Shown: positions 37,822-46,079 of the stretch, one piece after another | Layout: the number at the start of each line of letters is the position of its first letter | Numbering within the stretch: the stretch's first letter is position 1 | Translations under genes and position numbers: made by a program | Notes under the pieces: generated by a model | Database searches by the model: none | Seen by the model: the letters and a program-made list of their open reading frames with translations, nothing else | What the model was told of the DNA's origin: nothing | DNA from: Rhizocola hellebori | GTDB taxonomy: Bacteria; Actinomycetota; Actinomycetes; Mycobacteriales; Micromonosporaceae | Length of the DNA: 64,000 nt | NCBI RefSeq assembly: GCF_016862955.1 | Contig: NZ_BONY01000049.1 | Coordinates: 1-64,000, forward strand | Direction: 5' to 3'

Positions 37822-38750
37822 TGCCATTCCCAGCGCATCCCCACCACACCCGGCGGCACGTCGCAGGCGAGCAGATGCGCCCCCTGGGTCGAGCCGATCC
37901 AGACCTCGCGCACCCCTTGCTCCGGCGCGCTGATGCTGTGTTTTTCAAACCGATAACATTTTGCGGGTACCGCTTCGGCGTCGAACTGGATCTGCAAAAG
38001 GTATTCGCCGATCGGCACCGAGAAACCTCGATAGAAGTGATCGGTGAAGTGCGCTGAGTCCACCCGGAACTCGTACTCCACCACGACCGTCTCGCCCTGC
38101 GACAGCACCCGGTCGAAGACGATCTCAGCCGCGATCGCGCCCGTGCCCGGCTCGTCGCGCACCCGGCCGATGCGGCAGTTGCGCAAAGCGCTGATGGTGA
38201 TGGGCGCCTGCAGATCGTCGCTGTGGAAGATGCCCACCGAGCGGGAGACCCGGTCGATGTTGGCCCGCATCACCTGACGGCAGACCAACCCGATCTCCTG
38301 CCGGTTGGCCCCGACCAGATAGACATCGTGCATGCTGACCCGGGTCAGCTCGTGGTACATCCAGCTGTTCAGCTCTTTGATCATGCTGATCACGCTGGTG
38401 TTGGCGAAGAGCCGGTCCACATCGAGCATGCCGGGAAGCTGGGCCGGCCATCGCCCGCGGGGCCGGCGCGGGCCCAGCTGGGCCGTCAGCGACTGCGCCG
38501 GCAGCGACAGGATGCCCTCCAGCAGATGGACTGCTCTTATCGACTCCGGTCGCTCCGGCTGGCTGCGGCCGCGCCGCCAGTGGTTCAGCATGGTCAGGCT
38601 GATCCGCACCCCGGCGATGGCCAGCCGCTCCTGGATTTCCTCCAGGCGCAGGCCCCGATCCTCGATGGCCAGGTGCAGCACGGCGGAGAACGGACCCGTC
38701 CGCACCGCGTGCGCCAGGTCCCGGCCTAGCTCCGCGCGGGCCTTGTCCAT
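37818..38750 (-). CDS. HTH (XRE-like) protein with conserved C-terminal domain of unknown function
   Basis: This is a 310-residue protein from ATG 38750 (ATG 38768 possible). Residues 25-75 contain a helix-turn-helix-like segment (GLRLEEIQERLAIAGVRISLTMLNHWRRGRSQPERPESIRAVHLLEGIL), unusual in that it resembles XRE proteins that recognise DNA with a basic WRRGRSQP stretch. The remainder (about 105-310) is a beta-rich domain with YEFRVDSAHFTDHFYRGFSVPIGEYLLQIQFD, with no recognised family. I infer a DNA-binding regulator with an effector or stress-sensing domain. Confidence 0.65.
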   Translation of the reverse strand: MDKARAELGRDLAHAVRTGPFSAVLHLAIEDRGLRLEEIQERLAIAGVRISLTMLNHWRRGRSQPERPESIRAVHLLEGILSLPAQSLTAQLGPRRPRGRWPAQLPGMLDVDRLFANTSVISMIKELNSWMYHELTRVSMHDVYLVGANRQEIGLVCRQVMRANIDRVSRSVGIFHSDDLQAPITISALRNCRIGRVRDEPGTGAIAAEIVFDRVLSQGETVVVEYEFRVDSAHFTDHFYRGFSVPIGEYLLQIQFDAEAVPAKCYRFEKHSISAPEQGVREVWIGSTQGAHLLACDVPPGVVGMRWEWQ

Positions 38751-38845
38751 AGCTGGGAGTATCGCCAAGCACCTCGCCTTGTGCCAGACGCGACTAGGGC
38801 GACAGCTTGGATTTTCAGCTGCCGCCCCCGTGCCCGCCTACGCGC

Positions 38846-39460
38846 CTATGCGGAGTAGCCGCGCAGCGCGATCCAGGTCGCCATCCGCGCGGTGGTCATC
38901 CAGTACCAGCCGTAACCGTTGGCGTCAGCCGGGTCGGCCACCTTGACCGTCCAGCCGTCATTGGAATAGCCGGTGATCACCATGTAGTGACCGCCGTTGT
39001 AGGTGTGCCAGTCGCCGTCGGTGTCCATGGCGGAACCCACGACGTTGACCACCAGTGGGTAGTTGCGGTCGATGTCGAAGACCACGTCCCACTGCAGACG
39101 GTTGATCTCCGCCTGCGTGGCCGTGTTGCCGGGGATCCACTTGGTCTCGTAGAAACCGGTGTAGCCCAGGCTGTTGAGCACCCGGGTGGTGTCCAGCGCC
39201 GAGTTCGTGCCGTTGGTGGTGGTGCCCAGCTGTCCCGCGAGGTAGCTCTGGCTGTAGTAGTAGCCGCGTGCCGTCAGCGCTATCCGCACCGCCGCGGGCC
39301 CGCAGTAGTAGCCGTTTTGCTGCCACTGGAACTCATAGCTAAGTACCCGTGACGCCGCGGCGTTGGCAGGTGCCGCGGGCAGGGCGATACCGGCGCCCGT
39401 GGCGAGCATGGCAGCGGCAGTGACGAGCATCCGGCCCAGCCGCCGTCGGGATACGTTCAT
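38846..39460 (-). CDS. Secreted C39-like (papain-fold) cysteine peptidase
   Basis: This 204-residue protein starts at ATG 39460 with GAGGA upstream. Signal peptide ends near ...APANAAAS. The C39_2-type peptidase fold shows the catalytic Cys in QNGYYCGPAAVRIALTARG, the catalytic His in YNGGHYMVITGYS and an Asp in VKVADPA. Such exported enzymes often cut peptides or cross-links in the cell wall; no substrate can be named. It shares a promoter region with the divergent XRE-NB-ARC-TPR regulator, where an 11-bp repeat array lies. Confidence 0.82.
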   Translation of the reverse strand: MNVSRRRLGRMLVTAAAMLATGAGIALPAAPANAAASRVLSYEFQWQQNGYYCGPAAVRIALTARGYYYSQSYLAGQLGTTTNGTNSALDTTRVLNSLGYTGFYETKWIPGNTATQAEINRLQWDVVFDIDRNYPLVVNVVGSAMDTDGDWHTYNGGHYMVITGYSNDGWTVKVADPADANGYGWYWMTTARMATWIALRGYSA

Positions 39461-39545
39461 GATCCGTCCTCTACATTGCCGTCCGTGAATTGATCGGAGT
39501 GTCCAATGTCTCCCGTTCACGAGTGCCCAGCCCAGGACGCAGACC

Positions 39546-39583
39546 GGCACTTTGGCAGCACTTAAGCAGCACTTGCCGCACTT
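39546..39583 (+). promoter_or_regulatory. Array of 11-bp spaced direct repeats in the C39/XRE-NB-ARC divergent promoter
   Basis: The core GCACTT occurs at 39547, 39558, 39569 and 39578; the first three share an exact 11-bp period with heptads GGCACTT, AGCACTT and AGCACTT. The fourth is 9 bp on. The array lies 34-71 bp upstream of the regulator start at 39617 and about 90 bp upstream of the divergent C39 gene, where it could control both. Confidence 0.5.
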
Positions 39584-39616
39584 TCGGGCCAGGTGTTCCT
39601 CTGCAAGCATGGGTGG

Positions 39617-42103
39617 ATGTTCGGGGACATGGTGCGCACCTACCGGCGTCGATTAGGCCTGTCCCAGGAGGACCTGGCGGCCAAAGCCGGGGTGAGCGTC
39701 CGCACCATCGGAAAGATCGAGGCGAATCGGATAGCCGCGCCCAGGCCCGCCACGGTGCGCCTGCTCGGTGAGGTGTTCGGCCTGCACGGCGAGGCGCGGG
39801 AGCGGTTCTGCGCCCAGGCCGCGTCCGCATTGGAGGCTGACCCGGCGCCAGATCCCGCGCCCAACGCGCTTCCCGCCGCGCCACCCGCCTTCACCGGCCG
39901 CGACGAGCACCTGACCCAGCTCGACAGCCTGCTTTCCGGCGTTCCACCCACCCCGGTGGCGGCGGTCACCGGCTCGGGCGGCATCGGCAAGACCGCGCTC
40001 GCGCTGCACTGGGCCCACCGCTGCCAGCACGAGTTCCCCGACGGACTGTTGTATGTGGACCTTCGCGGCTTCTCCCATCGGCCGCCGCTGCCACCGGTTG
40101 AGGCGCTGTGGCGGCTGCTGCACCAGCTCGGCGTGCCGCCGGAGAAGATCCCGATGCACGAGGAGTACGCCGCCGATCTTTACCGCGCCCAGGTTTCCGG
40201 CAAGCGGATCCTCGTCCTGCTCGACAACGCGCGCAACAGCGAGCATGTGCGACCGCTGCTGCCCGGTGGCCTCACCTGCCGGGCGCTGGTGACCAGCCGT
40301 ACCGACCTGTCCGGTCTGGTCGCCCGCGATGGCGCGAAGCCGGTGCGGCTCGACGTGCTCAGCGCGACCGAGGCCCGCCGGCTGCTGGTCACGATCCTGG
40401 ACACCGACGTCGACATCCCAGACCTCGATGAGCTGGCTCAGCTGTGCGCCTACGTGCCGCTGGCGCTGCGGATAGCCGCGGCAAGCCTGGTCGGCCAGCC
40501 CGCGCAGCGGCTGCGCCACTACGTCGAGCAGTTGCGCTCCGCCGACCGGCTGGGCACGCTGCAACTCGACGGCGACGACCACACCGCGATGGGCGCCACC
40601 CTCCAGCTCTCCTACGAGCTGCTGGAGCCTGCGGCGCAACGGCTTTTCCGCCTGCTGAGCCTGGTGGAGGGCTCCGACTTCACCCTGGACACCGCCGCCG
40701 ATCTGGCCGGCGTTCCCGGCTCGCAGGCCCGCGGCATGCTGGCCGCGCTCGCCGGCGCCCACCTTGTGCAAGAGCGCACGCCGGGCCGGTACGGGTTTCA
40801 CGACCTGCTAAGGCTTTACGCGGCAACGCTGCTCACCACCGAGGAAAGCGAAACCGAGCGCCAGCAAGGCCTGGAAAGGCTTTACGCGCACTATCTGAAC
40901 CGGGTCGACGCGGCGGCGCGGCTGCTCTATCCGCAGGTGCTCCGCCTTCCGATGGGGCCGCGCGCCGAAGGCGCCATCGAGTACAGCACCGACGCCGAAG
41001 CGATCGCCTGGCTCGACTCGGAGCGCAAGAACCTGGTGGCCGCCATATCCGCCGGAGCTGACCGCGGGCAGCGCCAGGCGGTGTGCCACCTGGCCGACGC
41101 CATGCGCGGATACTTCTTCCTGCGGATGCTCACCGTCGACTGGCATGCCGTCGCCCACGCGGCGTTCCAGGCGGCCCACGCCTGCGATGACCGCCCGGCA
41201 CAGGCCGCCGCCCTGCTGAGCCTGGCCGATCTGCATTGGCGTCAAGGCGAATACGATGCCGCTGACGCCGCTTACGGCCACGCCGTCGAGCACGCGGTCG
41301 CCGGGGGCTGGATCGCCGGGCACGCCACCGCACTGGGAAACCTGGGCGGGCTAAGGCGAATGCAGGGAAGGCTGATCGAGGCCGCGCAGCTCATCCGGCA
41401 AAGCCTGGCGCGCAATGTCGAGGTTGGACGCACCGCGGGCCAGGCTGTCAACCTCGGCAACCTCAGCCTCGTCTACGGCGAGCTGGGCGACTGGGAGCAG
41501 GCGCAAATCTATGGCACCCAGGCTTACGAGCTGCATCGTCAGATCGGTTCCCGGACAGCGCAGGCTGTGGCGCTGAGCAACCTCGGCGAAACGTCGCTTC
41601 GGCTCGGCCGGTTCGACCTGGCGCGGGAGAGGCTGCAGCGGGCCCTCGACATGCACCGCGAGCTTGGCGACAAGGCGGCCGAGGCCACCACGCTGCGAGA
41701 CCTGGCCTGGGTCCACCAGGAAACCGGCGAGCCGCGCCGGGCTTTGGAGCTGGCCCGCTCGGCGGTCGCTCTCGCCGAGCACAGCGAAGATCAGCGCGTG
41801 GTGGCGCTGTGCCTGCAGACCACCGCCGCCATCGCCCACCTCACCGGCGACGACGAGACAGCGGTGAGGCTGGGTTCGCGAAGCGTCGAGCTGGCCCGCA
41901 GCGCGGGTCACCGCATGGTGCAAACCCTTGCGCTGCTTGGGCTTGCCGCCATCCACCGCGGGCGCGGCGAGGACGCGCCAGCGCTCGGCCTGGCCCGGGA
42001 GGGCCTTTTGATCGCCGACAGGTCCGGCTATCTCGGTTTGGCCAATCAGGCCGCCAGCACCGTCGCCGAGCTGGAGACCGCGTTACTGGGCCGTGTCCTG
42101 TAA
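39617..42103 (+). CDS. XRE-type STAND regulator: HTH, NB-ARC and TPR domains
   Basis: This is an 828-residue protein from ATG 39617. The XRE helix-turn-helix is residues 3-58 (YRRRLGLSQEDLAAKAGVSVRTIGKIEANRIAAPRPATVRLL). The NB-ARC ATPase starts at about 93 (FTGRDEHLTQLDSLL), with P-loop GSGGIGKTAL, Walker B ILVLLDNA and the RALVTSR sensor, followed by a winged-helix MHD-like region. From about 490 to the end are TPR repeats (LSLADLHWRQGEYDAADAAYGHAVEHA and later A-L-N-L-G-x-x-x-x-x-x-G repeats). An ATP-dependent switch controlled by a ligand or protein binding the TPRs is expected. Stop overlaps the Hsp70 gene by 21 bp. Confidence 0.9.
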   Translation: MFGDMVRTYRRRLGLSQEDLAAKAGVSVRTIGKIEANRIAAPRPATVRLLGEVFGLHGEARERFCAQAASALEADPAPDPAPNALPAAPPAFTGRDEHLTQLDSLLSGVPPTPVAAVTGSGGIGKTALALHWAHRCQHEFPDGLLYVDLRGFSHRPPLPPVEALWRLLHQLGVPPEKIPMHEEYAADLYRAQVSGKRILVLLDNARNSEHVRPLLPGGLTCRALVTSRTDLSGLVARDGAKPVRLDVLSATEARRLLVTILDTDVDIPDLDELAQLCAYVPLALRIAAASLVGQPAQRLRHYVEQLRSADRLGTLQLDGDDHTAMGATLQLSYELLEPAAQRLFRLLSLVEGSDFTLDTAADLAGVPGSQARGMLAALAGAHLVQERTPGRYGFHDLLRLYAATLLTTEESETERQQGLERLYAHYLNRVDAAARLLYPQVLRLPMGPRAEGAIEYSTDAEAIAWLDSERKNLVAAISAGADRGQRQAVCHLADAMRGYFFLRMLTVDWHAVAHAAFQAAHACDDRPAQAAALLSLADLHWRQGEYDAADAAYGHAVEHAVAGGWIAGHATALGNLGGLRRMQGRLIEAAQLIRQSLARNVEVGRTAGQAVNLGNLSLVYGELGDWEQAQIYGTQAYELHRQIGSRTAQAVALSNLGETSLRLGRFDLARERLQRALDMHRELGDKAAEATTLRDLAWVHQETGEPRRALELARSAVALAEHSEDQRVVALCLQTTAAIAHLTGDDETAVRLGSRSVELARSAGHRMVQTLALLGLAAIHRGRGEDAPALGLAREGLLIADRSGYLGLANQAASTVAELETALLGRVL

Positions 42104-43615
42104 GGCGTGCCAGTCCTCGATGTGCCCGTCGTAGGTGGCATCGGCGTCGGTAAGCCGCAGCCGGCCGTTGGGATAGATCGAGAACTCGAACTTCTGCTCG
42201 CTCAACGCGACACGAAAGCCCTCCAGGCTGGTGCCTGCGAGGCTGGCGCGCACCTTCTCGCCGGAGTGCGACACCAGGCGCAGCTTGCCGGAGCCACCAT
42301 CGGGCAGCGATAGCTCCTGGCCGGTACGGACGAAACGAAGATCGCTGCCGCCCCTGGCTATCTGGCGTCCCTCGATCAGCGGGGTGTAAGCCTCGTAAAT
42401 CTTGCGCGTCTCCCGCTTGGAGTCCCATTCGAGGAGAATGTCAAAAGCCGGACGGTACATGTTGATACGTCCGTAGTGGCCGGCTTTTGCGAGCCCGAGC
42501 GCCACGGCGTTGTCCGACGGCTCGCACGCCATCTCCACCCTGGTCCACGCCGGGAACAGCTCGGCCATCCGTTGCGCGACATAGGGAATCTGGCTCATGC
42601 CGCCGGAGAGCACCACCACATCGACCTTCTCGGTGAGCTCATCGGTCTCCATGCGCAGGATGTCGGTGACCGAGCCGGAAACCATCTCCGCCAGGTGAGC
42701 GGCCCGCAGTGCCGCCGCCACATACTGTTCCGCGCGATCCATCTGCGGCGCGAAGGCCTGGTCAAGGTAGGACCGGCGGTAGACCACCGACGAGATGCCG
42801 AACTCGCGGCGGGAGAGCTTGACGTCGACCTCGGTTTCCGTGCTCAGGCCGATCTTCGCCGCCCTTGCGGCATAGGCCAGGCGGGCCCGTGCCCGGCGCG
42901 GGCGCTCCAGCGAATCGATGTCGACCCCGGCCGCGGCCAGTACGTACTCCATGTCCTCGGTGATCGCGTCGTCGAGCGTGTCGCCGGCTTCGGCGACACC
43001 GATGGCCGCCAGCACGGAGACGTCACGATGCTGGGAGCCGCGTACGTCGAGCACCGCGATGTCGAGGGTGCCACCGCCCATATCGAAGACCACCACGCGC
43101 ATCGGCGCGGAGCTGTCCGGTTTGCGGCCGGCGAGCCACGCGATGCCCGCCGCCACCGGCTCATCGACGATGTTGGCCAGGGTCACCGGCAGCCCGGCCC
43201 GGCGGGCCAGCTCGACGAGTCTTCTGCGCTGCTTGCCGTCCCACATCGCCGGGCAGCCCAGCCGCACCGGATGCGGGCCGGTCATGTCCTGCCCGCTGGC
43301 GGCGCTGCGGGTCGCCGCTTCCTGCAGCATCTTCACGATCAGGTCGTCGGCCGGCACATCGCGCAGCCCGGTCGGGGTCTGCAGGCGCACCACGCTGCGC
43401 CCGTCGGTGATCAGCCGCTTGATGGAGCGGACCATCTGCTCATCGGGCACATCCTGCGCCAGCTCGCCCACCACGACCTGGCCTTCGTCGTCGTATCCGA
43501 CCAGGGACGGCATCCAGGCCGACACCTCGCCGATCGGCACGACGCCGCTGGGCGAGGCGACGAGAGTGGTGGAGGTTCCAAAATCAAGCCCGATCGCCGG
43601 CCTCACGCTGCTCAA
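42083..43615 (-). CDS. Hsp70 family protein (actinobacterial short form)
   Basis: This 510-residue protein begins with GTG 43615 after the HTH/GrpE-like gene. The ATPase domain motifs are GLDFGTSTT (phosphate 1), FDMGGGTLDIAV (phosphate 2) and VVLSGGMSQIPYV (adenosine). Its C-terminal part after about 395 is short (about 115 residues) with beta strands and no typical helical lid. So it is an Hsp70-like chaperone or ATPase with a reduced substrate domain rather than DnaK. It is cotranscribed with the upstream gene (20-nt gap). Confidence 0.85.
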   Translation of the reverse strand: MSSVRPAIGLDFGTSTTLVASPSGVVPIGEVSAWMPSLVGYDDEGQVVVGELAQDVPDEQMVRSIKRLITDGRSVVRLQTPTGLRDVPADDLIVKMLQEAATRSAASGQDMTGPHPVRLGCPAMWDGKQRRRLVELARRAGLPVTLANIVDEPVAAGIAWLAGRKPDSSAPMRVVVFDMGGGTLDIAVLDVRGSQHRDVSVLAAIGVAEAGDTLDDAITEDMEYVLAAAGVDIDSLERPRRARARLAYAARAAKIGLSTETEVDVKLSRREFGISSVVYRRSYLDQAFAPQMDRAEQYVAAALRAAHLAEMVSGSVTDILRMETDELTEKVDVVVLSGGMSQIPYVAQRMAELFPAWTRVEMACEPSDNAVALGLAKAGHYGRINMYRPAFDILLEWDSKRETRKIYEAYTPLIEGRQIARGGSDLRFVRTGQELSLPDGGSGKLRLVSHSGEKVRASLAGTSLEGFRVALSEQKFEFSIYPNGRLRLTDADATYDGHIEDWHALQDTAQ

Positions 43616-43635
43616 CTCGCTCCTATCCGCGACGC

Positions 43636-44301
43636 CTATTCCTCGACTACCGCTTTGCCGATGAGTAGATCCTTTTCGGGTGCTTTCCAGATGTACCCGG
43701 GCCGCACGACAAAGACCGTAGCCCCGTCGCGTATTTGACCATCAACCGGCCTGTGCGTCTTGCGGTCGAACTTGGTTTCCTCGCCCGCCCGCCCGACCGG
43801 ATCAAGACCACTGCGCTTTACCCAGGCGCGGACCTGGCGAATCATCACGGCCGGCTCGGTCTCGTTGGCCAGCAGCTCCTCGACCTCGCTGGCCAGCTCG
43901 GCAAGGAGCTTGACCGCGTCGACCTGGGCCTGCCGCTGGCGGGCGGCCGTCTCCAGATCGGGCTGCGGGGCCGCGGTGAGGGCGGCACGAACGGTCTCGG
44001 CGAGCTGGGCTTTGCGCGGCGCGGTCAGCTCCTCGTGGACAAGCACATCCAGAGCCTCCAATGCGGATAGCTCCGGGGCCTGGGCCTGGTACCGGTAGCG
44101 GTTGCCCTCAACGACAATGTCTTCGTGGGTCCGGATCCGCTTCTGGACGGCCGGCCACGACTCGTCGGCCGCGGCCTTGGTGACTCCTGAGGCCTGCAGC
44201 GCCTTCTTCACCTCGACGGCGGTCAGCGCGGCATCGGCTTCCTGAAGAACCCGGAGCACGCCCGCCACAGGGTCAGCGGCGAACAGGGCGGCCAGAGTCA
44301 C
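43636..44301 (-). CDS. HTH protein with GrpE-like C-terminal domain, partner of the Hsp70
   Basis: This is a 221-residue protein. Residues 1-75 look like a winged helix (VLRVLQEADAALTAVEVKKALQASGVTKAAADESWPAVQKRIR). A helical segment (about 85-165) follows. The last 60 residues (LDPVGRAGEETKFDRKTHRPVDG..VFVVRPGYIWKAPEKDLLIGKAVV) resemble the beta wing of GrpE (pattern P.G..FD...H.PV....G.VV.V...GY......L..A.V.V). I infer a nucleotide-exchange-like partner, probably for the Hsp70 20 nt downstream. The alternative is a DNA-binding regulator. The GrpE comparison is by eye only. Confidence 0.6.
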   Translation of the reverse strand: MTLAALFAADPVAGVLRVLQEADAALTAVEVKKALQASGVTKAAADESWPAVQKRIRTHEDIVVEGNRYRYQAQAPELSALEALDVLVHEELTAPRKAQLAETVRAALTAAPQPDLETAARQRQAQVDAVKLLAELASEVEELLANETEPAVMIRQVRAWVKRSGLDPVGRAGEETKFDRKTHRPVDGQIRDGATVFVVRPGYIWKAPEKDLLIGKAVVEE

Positions 44302-44337
44302 GTCAGCACTGTAATACTCCCGACCGGCGGATCAAGG

Positions 44338-44353
44338 ACTCGCGCGCGCGAGT
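44338..44353. promoter_or_regulatory. 16-bp palindrome in divergent promoter region
   Basis: ACTCGCGCGCGCGAGT is perfectly symmetric and lies in the 79-bp gap between the HTH/GrpE-like gene and the secreted three-repeat protein gene, 28 bp before the latter. Possible operator. Confidence 0.4.
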
Positions 44354-44380
44354 TGAGCTGGGCCCGGCCCATACTCATCC

Positions 44381-45430
44381 ATGGTTGCCTTTCGCAGACT
44401 AGCTCTAATCCTCGTGACGATCGCCTTGGTGATGCCGGCCCAGGTGGCGAACGCGGCGGTGCCCGACAAGTACGGCTTCGCGGTGTGGAACGGCGTCGCC
44501 GCGGTCAAAAGGACTCCGGCCACGACAACGATCGTCGAGGTGCCCGCCGGGTCGGGGCAGTACCGCGTCACCTTTCCGGGTCAGGCGCACGCCAACGGTT
44601 ATGCCCACGTCACGGCGATCAACGGCGGCGGCCGCTGGTGCCAGCTCAACAACTGGTTCTCCATCGGCGCCGACGCCCGGGTGGATGTCGACTGCTACAA
44701 CCCGGGCGGATTCAAGCAGAGCACCAATTTCTCCGTCATGTACGCGGGCAGTTCGGGGCCCGGCCCGGTCACCGGCGCTCACGTCTACTACGCCTACAAC
44801 CTCGGCGGAGTCCCGCACAAGTTCAACTCCACCGGCGCGGTGGACCCGGCCCCGATCGACGAACCCGGTGTCGGCTCCTGGCTGCAGAACTTCAACGGCA
44901 TCGGCGGGCCGATGATGAAGGGACAGCTTCAGGTGACCGCGCTCAACTTCGCGGAAGGGGCCCGCTGCAAGGCTTCCGCCTGGTTCATCGACGCCGGCTT
45001 CCAGCAGGTTCGGGTCAAGTGCTACAACTCGGCGGGCGCGCCGCTGGACACCCGATGGGTGTTGAGCTACCACGAGCGGCGCGAGGTGGTCGGCAAGGCC
45101 GGACCCAAGTTCGCCTACGGAACGCTCTGGTGGCCGGGCACTCCACCGCTGCTGAGCGGTTTCGACGTGGCCGAGACCAACTACAGCTCCGTCGGCATGC
45201 GCAACACCGTGCTGTACGTTTCGACGGGCCGCTATCTGGTGTCTTTGCCCAACGTGGCCGGCGGCACCGACCATGTCCAGGTCACCGGCTACGGGCACTT
45301 GAACAATCGCTGGTGCCAGCTGGAGGATCTCTGGTTCTATGCGGGCAACGGCGTGCAGGTCAAGGTGGCTTGTTTCAACAACGGCCAGCCCGCGGACTCC
45401 GGCTTCTTCGTCACCTATTCCACCGTCTAG
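44381..45430 (+). CDS. Secreted protein with three homologous beta repeats
   Basis: This is a 349-residue protein with a signal peptide ending near ...VANAAVPD. Three repeats of about 100-110 residues follow (about 26-125, 128-235 and 240-348), each ending in the pattern VTA/G..... RWCQL or RCKAS, then V.V.CYN/CFN..G and a final F.V.Y strand. Each repeat has two Cys in equivalent places, so one disulfide per repeat is likely. No known family; repeats suggest binding. It is divergent from the HTH/GrpE-like gene. Confidence 0.8.
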   Translation: MVAFRRLALILVTIALVMPAQVANAAVPDKYGFAVWNGVAAVKRTPATTTIVEVPAGSGQYRVTFPGQAHANGYAHVTAINGGGRWCQLNNWFSIGADARVDVDCYNPGGFKQSTNFSVMYAGSSGPGPVTGAHVYYAYNLGGVPHKFNSTGAVDPAPIDEPGVGSWLQNFNGIGGPMMKGQLQVTALNFAEGARCKASAWFIDAGFQQVRVKCYNSAGAPLDTRWVLSYHERREVVGKAGPKFAYGTLWWPGTPPLLSGFDVAETNYSSVGMRNTVLYVSTGRYLVSLPNVAGGTDHVQVTGYGHLNNRWCQLEDLWFYAGNGVQVKVACFNNGQPADSGFFVTYSTV

Positions 45431-45437
45431 GCCGTAT

Positions 45438-46007
45438 CTAAGCGACGGCGCGCGGCAGGTAGCCGCGCGCCACCAACTCGACCACATAGGACGCTGTCCG
45501 CGGTGCCGTCCATCCGTTCTGCGCATGGTAGGCGCGCAGGTGCACATAGGTCAGCAGCACCATGTTGGTCAGCGCCCCGATCCAGGTTCGCGGCTCCTCC
45601 GGCGCGGGAAGCGAACCGTCGGCCACCGCCAGATCGAGGATGCGCAGCCACGGGTCGTAAAAATCGAGCGTCATGTTCGCGGCTTCGAGGTCCTTGGGGT
45701 GAAACGCGGTTTCGGTGTGGGCGAGCAGGGGCAGGTTCCGCTCGGCCACCACGCATAGGGCGAGCAACGCCCTGTCCAGACGCTGCGCGCCGTTCCCCGC
45801 TTCGGTCAGCGGGGCCCACAGCAGCTCCCGGTAGTCGGCGACGAGCCTGTGCCGCAGCACCTTTTCCACGGCGGCCCGGGTCAGACCGTGCCGCCACACG
45901 GTGGCGCGGGAGACCCCGGCCCGCTGGGCGATCGCCTCGAGGCTGAGCGCTTCCCAGCCATCGTCGTGGAGCAATTTGATGGCGACTTCCAGCAGCTGCT
46001 CGTTCAC
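45438..46007 (-). CDS. TetR family transcriptional regulator
   Basis: This is a 189-residue protein from GTG 46007. The helix-turn-helix is LLEVAIKLLHDDGWEALSLEAIAQRAGVSRATVWRHGLTRAAV, a standard TetR_N domain except that the turn has WRHG in place of YRRF. The C-terminal domain is helical (LDRALLALCVVAERNLPLLAHTET). It is divergent from the esterase gene with a 17-bp palindrome between, so it likely represses the esterase and itself. Ligand unknown. Confidence 0.9.
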   Translation of the reverse strand: MNEQLLEVAIKLLHDDGWEALSLEAIAQRAGVSRATVWRHGLTRAAVEKVLRHRLVADYRELLWAPLTEAGNGAQRLDRALLALCVVAERNLPLLAHTETAFHPKDLEAANMTLDFYDPWLRILDLAVADGSLPAPEEPRTWIGALTNMVLLTYVHLRAYHAQNGWTAPRTASYVVELVARGYLPRAVA

Positions 46008-46023
46008 GAGGCATCACCGTAGC

Positions 46024-46040
46024 TGAGACTGACAGTCTCA
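46024..46040. promoter_or_regulatory. 17-bp palindromic TetR operator candidate
   Basis: TGAGACTG-A-CAGTCTCA is a perfect palindrome between the divergent TetR and esterase genes. A partial second copy (AGCTGTCTCAG) follows about 20 bp on, next to the esterase ribosome site. Confidence 0.6.
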
Positions 46041-46079
46041 TGCTACGTATACAGCTGTCTCAGGTACCAAGGAGGAGAA

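Noticed and set aside
42476-43738. 420-residue plus-strand frame opposite the Hsp70 gene
   Set aside because: Antisense shadow of a clear Hsp70 with intact ATPase motifs.
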